Shown piece after piece: positions 1 to 7,110 of a stretch of DNA of 64,000 nt. Source of the DNA: Roseiarcus sp963787135 (lineage in GTDB: Bacteria > Pseudomonadota > Alphaproteobacteria > Rhizobiales > Beijerinckiaceae); NCBI GenBank assembly GCA_963787135.1, contig CAWBBW010000026.1, positions 186,001 through 250,000 on the forward strand, read 5' to 3'. The stretch's first letter is position 1. The number at the start of each line of letters is the position of its first letter. Made by a program: the position numbers and the translations under genes. The notes beneath the pieces were generated by a model. It ran no database searches. It was not told the origin of the DNA and was given only the letters and a program-made list of their open reading frames with translations.

Positions 1-497
1 ATTTCAACCTCGTCGCCTTCGAGGCCTATGCCGCGGAGCGAGAAGGAGAGCGGCTGCGCCTGGCCTCGCAGATTGCGGCCGGCGGACACGACCTCGACGA
101 CAGAAGCGCGCATGCGCCGGCGGGTCTTGCCGTCGCGCTGACCGGCATGCTCTCGGCGCTCCCGATCAGAGCGGGGGCGGCGCCGACCCTCTTCCCGGCC
201 GATGTCGCGGCGCGTCACGGCGCGAGCTTGCAGGACTTCGATCTGCGTCGGGCAAGCGCCGGCGTCATCGCGGCCTCAGCGGAGATGAGAGCGCTCGCGC
301 GCGAAAAGCTCGCCGAGGCGGAGAGCCGTCTCGCGGCGTCGCCGCGCGCGATCCTGCCGGCCTTCGTCCCGCTCGGCGCGCTCGGCCTCGATCTCGACCG
401 GCTGGAGCGCAACGCGGCGCAACCGTTCGAGCCGACGCGTGAGGTTTCCGCTTTGCGCCGGCAGTGGGCGATCTGGCGCTGGGCGCGGAAGCGCTGA
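1..497 (+). CDS. Squalene/phytoene synthase family protein, C-terminal part (start lies before the window)
   Basis: The open frame runs from base 3 to the stop at 497, giving the last 164 residues. The fragment opens with FEAYAREREGER-like sequence (here EAYAAEREGERLRLASQI), continues with an alanine- and leucine-rich helical domain, and ends in the RRQWAIWRWAR tail I associate with short alphaproteobacterial squalene/phytoene synthase-like proteins. These are all-helical prenyl-condensing enzymes of carotenoid or hopanoid synthesis, but some family members lack that activity. The aspartate-rich DXXXD motifs that would decide this fall outside the window. The stop is only 5 bp from the stop of the convergent padR gene. 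Family placement is fairly sure; substrate is not. Confidence 0.7.
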   Translation, partial: FNLVAFEAYAAEREGERLRLASQIAAGGHDLDDRSAHAPAGLAVALTGMLSALPIRAGAAPTLFPADVAARHGASLQDFDLRRASAGVIAASAEMRALAREKLAEAESRLAASPRAILPAFVPLGALGLDLDRLERNAAQPFEPTREVSALRRQWAIWRWARKR

Positions 498-502
498 CGA
501 GC

Positions 503-1075
503 CTAGAGGTCCTCGATCTCGCGGCGCGCGCGCTCGAGCACATCGCGCAGTTTGCCGGCCTGCTCGGGGCTGAGCGCGCCCCTGCGCATCCTGGCGAAGA
601 GCGCGCCGCGGAAGCCATGGATCGCTTCGCCGATCCCTTTCTCGCCGATCGGGGCGGAGGCTTCGTCCAGCTGGACGTTGATCGCATCGAGTTCGGGCCG
701 TTGGCTCGCGAGCCAGGATTTGCCTGCTTCGGTGATGGTGAAGAGACGCCGCGGCCCATGCGAAGACGAGGTCACGAGCCCTGCGTCCGCCAGCATCTTG
801 AGGATCGGATAGATCGAGCCGGGGCTCGGGCTGTACGACCCCTGGAAGCGCGACTTCAGGCCCCGGATGATGTCGTAGCCATGACGAGGCTCATCGGCGA
901 TGAGGCCGAGGACGACCAGCCGGAGCGCGCCCGAATCGAATATCCGCCCGCGACGCCAGCGCGCGAACGGGCCGCCCAAATGGCGGCCGAAGAGCCCGCG
1001 AAAGGCCTCTCCCGGTCCGCATTCGGCTTTTGTCTCATGGTCGCCCGGCGGCTCGGGGCGAAAGGGCGGGCGCAT
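503..1075 (-). CDS. PadR family transcriptional regulator
   Basis: A 190-residue protein with a PadR winged-helix domain at about residues 50-125: the stretch ALRLVVLGLIADEPRHGYDI leads into SPGSIYPILKMLADAGLV and the wing around RRLFTITEAGK, all characteristic of PadR. The remaining C-terminal helices (about 125-190) would form the dimerisation arm. The first 45 residues are Pro/Gly/Arg-rich, as in many alphaproteobacterial PadR proteins. PadR proteins are dimeric repressors, often released by small aromatic ligands; the ligand here is unknown. The nearest gene with a fitting palindromic operator is the DUF2852 gene at 1,488-1,949, on the same strand and upstream of padR. Confidence 0.9.
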   Translation of the reverse strand: MRPPFRPEPPGDHETKAECGPGEAFRGLFGRHLGGPFARWRRGRIFDSGALRLVVLGLIADEPRHGYDIIRGLKSRFQGSYSPSPGSIYPILKMLADAGLVTSSSHGPRRLFTITEAGKSWLASQRPELDAINVQLDEASAPIGEKGIGEAIHGFRGALFARMRRGALSPEQAGKLRDVLERARREIEDL

Positions 1076-1390
1076 GGCTCTCCGGCTTCGTGCACTTTTG
1101 GAAGCGCCGCTGAGATATCAGAGGTTTAGGCGCCTTTTTTTGTCGCTTTCGCGGTTCGCCCGTCGCTGCGCCCGGCTCAAGCGCGGCTCACTCGGCGGGG
1201 CGCCATTTCCGGGCGCTGATCCTGACTTTTCAGGACGTTGCGGCGCCATTTCCGCGCCACCTACAGCCCCGCGTCGTCGGGCTCGAGATTATCCACAGAC
1301 ATCAAATGATAAAGAGATAACATCGTATGCCCGATCGATTAGGGCCCATGAGCCCCGCGGCGATAGCCCGGATCGCCGAGCCGAAGATTA

Positions 1391-1437
1391 AACCACAGGT
1401 CGGTCCGTTTGGCAAGAAAATGTCGACTTTTCCGAAA
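1391..1437 (+). repeat. Dispersed 47-bp repeat, copy A
   Basis: Matches 41,379-41,425 at 39 of 47 positions with no gaps, including the identical core GTTTGGCAAGAAAATGTCG and an identical AACCACAG at the left edge. Both copies are intergenic. The function is unknown. Confidence 0.6.
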
Positions 1438-1450
1438 GCGGCCGCCTCGC

Positions 1451-1480
1451 AAAAAGACGCCCCCGAGGGCGGCGGGGGCG
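1451..1480 (-). terminator. Rho-independent terminator of the DUF2852 gene
   Basis: Read on the minus strand, CGCCCCCG pairs with CGGGGGCG around a 7-nt loop and is followed at once by TCTTTTT. It lies 8 bp past the stop codon of the DUF2852 gene. Confidence 0.8.
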
Positions 1481-1487
1481 CAGGAGC

Positions 1488-1949
1488 TCATGACCTTGGC
1501 TCGCCGGGGTTTTGCGGCGCGTCGCGGTTGGCCATGAAGCGGTCGAACGCCTCTTTGTCCTTGGCCTCGCGCTGCTTGCGCTCGAACGCTTCGAAGGCCT
1601 GGGCCTCCTCGTCGAGCTCTTTCAGCGTCTCGCGCTTATGTTCTTCGTATGCGGTGTTTCCCGTTGCGGGGCCCTGCCAGCGGGCGGCCCAGGGGCCGCG
1701 CTCCACGCCATGGCCGAAACCTTCGCGTCGGCGGAAGCCGCAGCCGCCATTGCGCCGGGCTGACCGCCAAATGAGGTAGACGAGCGCCGCGACGCCGAGC
1801 GGCTTGAAGATCAGGAACGCGACGACGACGCCGAGGATCTTGATCGGCAGCGGCGCGCCGAAATGACGTCCGGACCATGGGGCGTCATCGTACCCGTAAG
1901 GGGCGCCGCCGGGATGGCCAGCCGGCTGGGCTTCAGCAGTGTGCGACAT
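1488..1949 (-). CDS. DUF2852 domain-containing membrane protein
   Basis: A 153-residue protein. A short polar N-terminus is followed by one hydrophobic segment at about residues 33-55 (PIKILGVVVAFLIFKPLGV...). A Gly/Arg-rich stretch with FRRREGFG and a charged coiled-coil-like C-terminal helix (ETLKELDEEAQAFEAFERKQ) come next. This layout is typical of DUF2852 proteins, whose function is unknown. I chose the ATG at 1,949 over one 14 codons upstream because GAGGAG lies at good spacing before it and because the upstream ATG falls inside the palindromic operator. A PadR-type operator upstream and a terminator downstream make it a single-gene unit. Confidence 0.85.
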   Translation of the reverse strand: MSHTAEAQPAGHPGGAPYGYDDAPWSGRHFGAPLPIKILGVVVAFLIFKPLGVAALVYLIWRSARRNGGCGFRRREGFGHGVERGPWAARWQGPATGNTAYEEHKRETLKELDEEAQAFEAFERKQREAKDKEAFDRFMANRDAPQNPGEPRS

Positions 1950-1966
1950 GATGGATCTCCTCAATG

Positions 1967-2008
1967 ATCCGATATATCGGATGCGATGCATCTAATGTGC
2001 GATATATC
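1967..2008 (-). promoter_or_regulatory. Probable PadR-type operator, two GATATATC sites
   Basis: Positions 1,967-1,982 form a perfect 16-bp palindrome, ATCCGATATATCGGAT. A second GATATATC at 2,001-2,008 has its centre exactly 30 bp away (about three helical turns), and the palindrome GATGCATC lies between them at 1,985-1,992. It sits just upstream of the DUF2852 start, as expected for a repressor site. Assignment to the neighbouring PadR protein is inference. Confidence 0.65.
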
Positions 2009-2168
2009 TTTTGCAAGTGAGCCACGCGGAAAATTCCGCTGCGGCGCGTCGCCGGTCGTCGTGCATCTTGGCGAAGCGCGTTCGCTCGTGGTCCTCCCTT
2101 TGGTGTTGTTCTCGCTTGGCTGAACCGCTCGGCTCCTCCCTGCCGCGGCTGGCGCTTACGCTAGGCCC

Positions 2169-2195
2169 ACAACTCCTGTCCTAATAAGGAGTTGT
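2169..2195 (-). other. Hairpin spanning the stop codon of the IS-split gene
   Basis: ACAACTCCT pairs with AGGAGTTGT (9 bp) around a 9-nt loop. The TAG stop of the gene ending at 2,181 lies in the loop. There is no T-run, so it is not a standard terminator. Confidence 0.45.
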
Positions 2196-2671
2196 CAAAA
2201 TTATTGGGATCCATGTCCCAGTAATCGCCACAGGTGCTCCAAGGTCCAAGTTTCCACCAGCGTTGTTTGGCCCGAATGAACCCGTTAACGTCGCGCCAAG
2301 GGTTGATGTCGGCGAGATGATCTTAATGTTAAGTTTGAGCGAGTTTTGATCCGGGTTGAAATAAGGCCCCGCGAAAGCCAATTCAGCAGATGAATTGATT
2401 TCATCAATGGAAATTTTTGAGCCGAAGATATTTATTGAGCCGTAGTTCTGGAGGGTCACTCCAAGTGAAGTAAACTGAATTGCAACCAGATTTTGCAAAG
2501 TGGCTTCGCCGACCACATCAGATCCAATTACAAAGGAATTCGACAGAAAAATAAGAGTTGTATTTGCGAGGAGCGGAGGCGAAGCTGAACCGCCGAGGCC
2601 AACAAAAATGGTGCTAAGCGCGGGTATCGCTTCTGAGGTCGAACCACCCATTGAGCTTCCTCGAGGCAGCT
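2181..2671 (-). pseudogene. Hypothetical protein gene, 3' part, split by the IS3-type element
   Basis: This is the main body of an unrecognised gene. The frame is rich in Ser, Asn, Ile, Leu and Thr and AT-richer than its surroundings, with many short beta-strand-like stretches (for example IFGSKISIDEIN), which suggests an exported beta-rich protein. It ends in TTPY at 2,181. The open frame continues a little into the IS end, but the true beginning is at 4,081 on the far side of the IS. Removing 2,672-4,041 and one copy of the 3-bp repeat GCT joins the two parts in frame, RAK followed by LPRGSSMGG, giving a 175-residue protein. No signal peptide or PEP-CTERM motif is visible. It follows the split PEP-CTERM gene on the same strand. 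Confidence 0.75.
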
Positions 2672-2747
2672 TGAGCTGGACCCCGGATTTAGGACCATTG
2701 GCTAAGGTGTGAAATGTCCTGCTCTGTCGCAACCGACGGAGCGAGGA

Positions 2748-3040
2748 ATGACGAAGTCACGCAAGAAGTTTGATGCGGCGTTCAAGGCGAAGATTGCGCT
2801 TGAGGCGCTGCGCGAGGATGCGACGGTTCCGGAACTGGCGAAGCGGCACGGGGTGCATCCGAACCAGATTTATGCCTGGAAGAAGCAGGTTCTCGACAAC
2901 GTCGCGAGCCTGTTCGCGCGAGGGGCGAGCGGTTCGGGCGATGGCGAGGAGGAGCGCGAACGCGAGCGGCCAAGCTTTACGCCAAGATCGGCCAACTGAC
3001 GGTCGAACGGGATTTCTTGGCCAGGAGGCCAGGTCGATGA
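2748..3040 (+). pseudogene. IS3-family transposase OrfA, frameshifted
   Basis: The start MTKSRKKFDAAFKAKIALEA followed by VPELAKRHGVHPNQIYAWKK is a typical IS3 OrfA helix-turn-helix with the downstream start of a leucine-zipper region. In the first frame the reading stops at 2,999. The expected continuation, AAKLYAKIGQLTVERDFLARR, is present in another frame from about 2,966 and ends with TGA at 3,040, so one indel lies near 2,965. A GAGG ribosome-binding site precedes the ATG. Confidence 0.8.
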
Positions 3041-3969
3041 GCGCGCCGATCGAAGAGCGATGGTCGAACGGTCTGGCAAGGACCTGTCGGTGCGCCGCCA
3101 ATGCGAGCTTGTGGGCGTGGCGCGCTCGGGGATCTACCGCCCAAGCCCGTCGCCGAGGCGGACGATCTGGCGGTGATGCGCCACATCGACGAACTGCATC
3201 TCGAACTTCCGTTCTACGGCTCGCGGCGAATGACCTTCGAGCTCAACAAAGAAGGCCGTGGGGTCAACCGCAAGCGGGTGCAGCGGCTGATGCGGGTGAT
3301 GGGGATCGAGGCGCTGGTTCCGCGCCCCGGCACGAGCAAAGCCGCGCCCGGGCACAAGATATACCCTACCTGCTGCGCGGCCTGAAGATTGTCGAGACGA
3401 ACCACGTGTGGGCGGCCGACGTGACCTACATCCCGATGGCGTGCGGCTTCCTCTATCTGGTGGCGATCATCGACTGGGCCAGCCGAGCGGTTCTGGCATG
3501 GCGGCTGTCGAACACCAACGATGCGAGATTGTGCGCGGCGGCGCTGGAGGAGGCGCTGCTTCGTTTCGGAAAGCCGCGGATTTTCAATACCGATCAGGGC
3601 TCCACATTCACCGCCGAAGCTTTCGTCGGCAAGCTCGCGGCGACCGGCGTCGCGATTTCGATGGACGGACGCGGCCGCTTCATGGACAACATTTTCATCG
3701 AACGGCTGTGGCGCTCGATCAAGTATGAAGAAGTGCATCTGAAAGCTTATGCCGACGCCAGCGAGGCGCGGGCCGGCATCGGTTCCTGGATGACCTTTTA
3801 CAATTTTCGACGCCCGCACCAGGCGATGAACAACCAGATGCCGATGGCGGTGTGGCGCGCCGGCATGGACAAAATCGAGGCGGCTAGGGCTGTGGATATG
3901 CCGCTTCGCTTGGACAACGCAAACGCGTTGCCCACATACCCACAGCAGAAGCAGCAAGAAGCGGCTTGA
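3037..3969 (+). pseudogene. IS3-family transposase OrfB, multiply frameshifted
   Basis: The parts of an OrfB are visible in successive frames. RRAMVERSGKDLSVRRQCEL comes from about 3,051. HTH_21-like sequence (DDLAVMRHIDELHLELPFYG) comes from about 3,158. The rve integrase core runs from about 3,365 to the stop, with DVTYIP (first D), NTDQGSTF (second D), MDGRGRFMDNIFIERLWRSIKYEE (E) and FYNFRRPHQAMN. At least three frame changes are needed (near 3,050, 3,155 and 3,365; the last looks like one C lost from a CCC run). The catalytic D, D and E are intact, but no full protein can be read. Confidence 0.85.
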
Positions 3970-4041
3970 TCTTGAAGGACAAGGGCAGGCGAGATCACAC
4001 CTTAAATCCAACGTCCCGTGGTCCCACAAATGGGGTCATCA

Positions 4042-4081
4042 GCTTGGCCCTGGGCAACTTTGGGCGAATGAGTTGCGTCAT
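4042..4081 (-). pseudogene. Hypothetical protein gene, 5' part, cut off by the IS3-type element
   Basis: It begins with ATG at 4,081 (MTQLIRPKLPRAK), 7 nt after AGGAG; another ATG two codons upstream is too close to that site. The reading frame enters the IS boundary at 4,041 and continues in frame at 2,668 once the IS and one GCT repeat are removed. A hairpin TTGGCCT/AGGCCAA (4,094-4,116) precedes the ribosome-binding site. Confidence 0.7.
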
Positions 4082-4153
4082 CGTCATTCTCCTTTGGCCT
4101 TTTTGGCGGAGGCCAATCTCCACAGCCTCACACGACTAGTTGATATCTCTCGA

Positions 4154-4672
4154 TCAGGTGCCGACTGCCCCTGCGCCCCCGCCGCCGGAGCCGTCGATCC
4201 GACCGATCAAGCCCGAGCTGGCGACGAGGGCGAAAGCCCGGCCCGCGAGCGCGGCGCGCACACGCCAAGCGCGCCGGCCTGCGAAGCCGAGCCCCGTGAA
4301 CCCGAGAATCATCATCGTCCAGGTCGAAGGCTCGGGGACGGCGCTGCCGCTTGTGGGCACATAGGGCGTCGCCTGGTAGGTGGCGGTCCAGTCAAACGTG
4401 AATGAACTCAAAAAGGAGCACGGGTCTCCGCTCAGAGTGTTCGGGAGGCACGACGGAGCGGTCGTCACGGACACGGGACTCGTTGTCATGCCCGAAATGT
4501 TAAGGTAGCCGTCGACGGCGTTGGCGGGGGATAGAACCTCGAGCAGAATCACGGGGCTCGACTTGCCAGGAACGGCAGAAATAATTGCGTCACCCAGATT
4601 GGCTGCGGCGAGGGTAACCAGGAAAGATGGGTCCGTGACATAGAGTTCGCCGCTGCCCTGCAAAGACTTAAC
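4154..4672 (-). pseudogene. PEP-CTERM exported protein, 3' part, split by the IS1634-type element
   Basis: This is the C-terminal part of an exported protein: KSLQGSGELYVTDPSFLVTL onward, a Ser/Thr/Pro-rich middle, then the sorting signal AVPEPSTWTMMILGFTGLGF followed by AGRRAWR. This has the three parts of PEP-CTERM: VPEP motif, hydrophobic helix and basic cluster. Such proteins are anchored and processed by an exosortase. The frame continues about 35 residues past the basic cluster, which is longer than usual. Its N-terminal half is at 6,613-6,941; deleting the IS and one 5-bp repeat fuses SGSDASFV to KSLQGSG in frame. Confidence 0.85.
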
Positions 4673-6612
4673 CCCGACTTGAACACCTGAATTTCGCAAG
4701 GGGTTGATTGTGTTGGCGTTCTGACGAAATTCAAGTTGGCGTGGCACTACGCCTGGGGCGGCCGCGGCGTTTTCGGGGGGATTTGGAGGGGGCCGGCGGC
4801 GGAGGACGGGCCTGGCGGGCCCGCGGCAGCAGGGCGACATGGGCGCATTTGAAAAGCCTGATCACGTCTGGCGCGGCGTCAGTGCGCACGAGCCAGTCGG
4901 CGGCTCGGTAGTGGATGCGCACCTGTTGCAGGCGGTCGAGATCGCGCAACAGCTCCTTCCATTCCGGCGCGAGGCCGGCCTGGCGGGCGAGGTCGTCGAG
5001 ATGCTTCTGCATCGACAGCGCCAGGAAGGAGCAGAAGACGTGGCCGCGGATGGCGGCGTCGGAGGAATGGAAGATCGGCCGGGTGCGCATGATCGCCTTT
5101 GTCCGGCGGAAGAGGTCCTCGACCTGGAGCAGATCGCGATAGCGCAACACTGCCTGCAACGGGGTCACCTTCGCATTGGTGCGCAGGACGAAGATCCCGT
5201 CGAAGCGCGCCTCCTCGGCAAGCTTGCCAGCGTCGATCTCGAATGAGCGCTCGCCCCTGGCTCCGGCTTTGCGCAGATAGCGCCGATAGGCGGAGTTGCC
5301 GATCAGCGCCTTGTCGCCCCTCTTCAGTTGCGCATCGAGCGCGGCGACGATCGCTTCACGGTCCTTGCGGTCGTTCTCGGCTTCCGCTTCGTTGCGACAG
5401 ACGACATAGCGAACGCCTTCGGCGTTCACCTGCTTGACGAACAGCTGGGTCTCTCCCGCCTTCCGCTCGACGAGGAGGGGCACGAAAGGATCGTCGTTCT
5501 CGAGGACGAGCTTGCGCACGGCGGCGTCGGAGCGCTCGCGCGCACCGAGGATGTACTCCAGCTTGCGCTCCTCGAGCCCGGCGATGGTTGCCGCCGAGAT
5601 CATGCCGCGGTCTGCGACGACGCAGACCCGGCCGATGGAAAAGCGCCGCTGCAAGCGATCGACGACCGGCAGGAGCGTCGTCACGTCGGCGGTATTGCCC
5701 GGCCACATCTCGGTGCAGATCGGCCGGCCGTCGCCGTCGACGACGAGGCCGAGGATCATCTGCTTCAAATCGGGCCGATAGTCCTTGGAATAGCCGTGCT
5801 CGCCCAGCGTCTCGCCGCCCTCGCCGTAGAAGGAGAGGCTGGTGGTGTCCATGAACACGGCGGAGAGGTCGGTGAACAGGTCGCGACGGCGGTCGAACAG
5901 CCTCTCCTCGATCAGGTCCTTGAGGCAGCGCGGCGCCAGCGCCCCATCCGGCTTCTCCTCCAGCTCCTCGCCGAGCCAGGCCATGGCGCGGTAGAAGTGA
6001 TGCAGATCGAGCCCCTCCGCCCCGGGGATATCGTAGTCCTTGGTCCACGAGGCGCAGTCGCGGTCGGATCCCGAAACGAACAGACGATGCAAGGCGGCGA
6101 CGAAGACGGCGCGCTCGACCGGGAACTCGAACGCCCGCTCCATGAGCAGGTCGGCCAGCACGGCGTCGATCCCGAGCCGCTCCCAGATCCTTCCGAACAG
6201 CAGCGGCCCGCCGATCCGCTTGGCAGCGACCGACAGCGCGCCCTCGGCGTCCTCGTCGAGCGCGTTGATCAGCAGCACCTGATCGGTGAGCTTGGCGCCC
6301 GAGGCGATGAGCGAAGCGAGCGCGCCGGAGGCGGCCAGTTCGTCGGCCCGGCGATATTGGCGATCACCTTCTGGCGCACGGCCGCGCCGTCGCGCTTGTT
6401 CTCGACGATTTGCACGTAGCCGCGTTGGCCGGACTTCTTGAGGCGGAAGAACATGGGCCCTCGCTATCGAGCACCACGGAATCCGACTCGCCGCCAAAAA
6501 TCAAGCACAAAAACTGTGCAAACGTGGCACTACATTTTGCGAAAACCGCTCACCGCCCTAAATGATATCAATGCTTTGCGAGCGCGAGGGCCAGTTTACT
6601 GTTCAAGTCGGG
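4673..6612 (-). mobile_element. IS1634/IS4-type insertion sequence, about 1,940 bp
   Basis: Perfect 13-bp terminal inverted repeats: CCCGACTTGAACA at 4,673-4,685 and TGTTCAAGTCGGG at 6,600-6,612. They are flanked by near-identical 5-bp repeats (TTAAC at 4,668-4,672, TCAAC at 6,613-6,617; one mismatch). It carries one long transposase gene with a frameshift. It splits a PEP-CTERM protein gene lying in the same orientation. Confidence 0.85.
4731..6454 (-). pseudogene. IS1634-type transposase with a frameshift near its start
   Basis: The start MFFRLKKSGQRGYVQIVENK, ending VRQKVIANI, is the usual beginning of IS1634-type transposases. After about 35 codons the frame breaks near 6,350. The rest (RADELAASGALASLIASGAK onward) is in the next frame and runs open to 4,731. 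Restoring one G in ATCGCCGGG gives NIGRADEL, so a single-base deletion is likely. The DDE residues are present: MDTTSLSF, VVADRGMIS and the YRDLLQVEDLFRRTK helix. The C-terminus is Pro/Arg-rich. Without correction only an N-terminally truncated protein could be made. Confidence 0.85.
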
Positions 6613-6941
6613 TCAACGAAAGAAGCGTCAGACCCAGACCCAAAATAGCTTGTTGTGGGGTTCGACAAATCGTCCCCCCAGTTCAACTCGAGAAGAACGC
6701 CGGGCGCGCCATTGATTGTCACAGGGATGTCGGAGAGGGCGTCAACACTCGCTAAGAAGTAGCCTAAGGTCGAATTGGCGGAATAACTGAGGGTTCCCGG
6801 ACCGCCTGTTATGGTGAGCCCGGGTTCGATGCCCACGAATTGGGCTTGCGCATCGTGCGGCGCCGCGCCGAAAGCGAGCGCGGCGAGAATTCCGGCGACG
6901 ATGGGCTTCGCCGCAGGTCGGATGAGCCAGGTTGGGTGCAT
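6613..6941 (-). pseudogene. PEP-CTERM exported protein, 5' part with signal peptide
   Basis: Starts at ATG 6,941, 6 nt after AAGGAGA. Residues 1-34 form a clear Sec signal peptide: basic start, hydrophobic core PIVAGILAALAFG, then a probable AQA cleavage site. The mature part (FVGIEPGLTITGG...) is rich in Gly, Ser, Thr and Asn. The reading hits the IS boundary after SGSDASFV and would stop three codons later inside the IS. Together with 4,154-4,672 it forms an intact PEP-CTERM protein of about 280 residues. Confidence 0.85.
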
Positions 6942-7110
6942 CTGCGGTCTCCTTGCAATCTGAATTTGCGGCGGGCGCGTCCCGACCGCTGAAATATGTT
7001 TCTCGCGCCGAAACGCGCTCGCCGGGCGTGGATCGTGGCGCATCTGCAGCGCGGCCGCCTCACTCGAATTGGTGAGGCCGGCGCTCATATTTTGTGCGGA
7101 CCCGCGGCGG

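Larger units (their letters stand above)
1076..1487. other. Intergenic region between padR and the DUF2852 gene
   Basis: No convincing gene lies here. It contains the padR promoter side, with a GATATC core at about 1,115 that weakly resembles the GATATATC operator motif upstream of the DUF2852 gene. It also holds one perfect TTATCCACA (DnaA-box sequence) at 1,289-1,297, a 47-bp repeat shared with position 41,379, and the terminator of the DUF2852 gene. Confidence 0.6.
2672..4041 (+). mobile_element. IS3-family insertion sequence, decayed, about 1,370 bp
   Basis: The left end begins TGAGCTGGACCCC and the right end, read in reverse, begins TGATGACCCC; after that both sides share related sequence ending near AAGGTGTGA. 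Termini are therefore TG...CA, as usual in IS3 elements. A 3-bp direct repeat GCT flanks the element (2,669-2,671 and 4,042-4,044). It carries orfA and orfB with several frameshifts, so it should no longer move by itself. It splits a hypothetical gene of opposite orientation. Confidence 0.85.

Noticed and set aside
4741..6533. The 10-mer GTGGCACTAC at 4,741-4,750 and 6,524-6,533 as target repeats of the IS1634-type element
   Set aside because: They lie inside the element; the 13-bp inverted repeats at 4,673 and 6,600 with the 5-bp repeat outside them give an in-frame gene.
6600..6612. GTTCAAGTCGGG looked like a tRNA T-loop
   Set aside because: It is the terminal inverted repeat of the IS, and no tRNA fold surrounds it.
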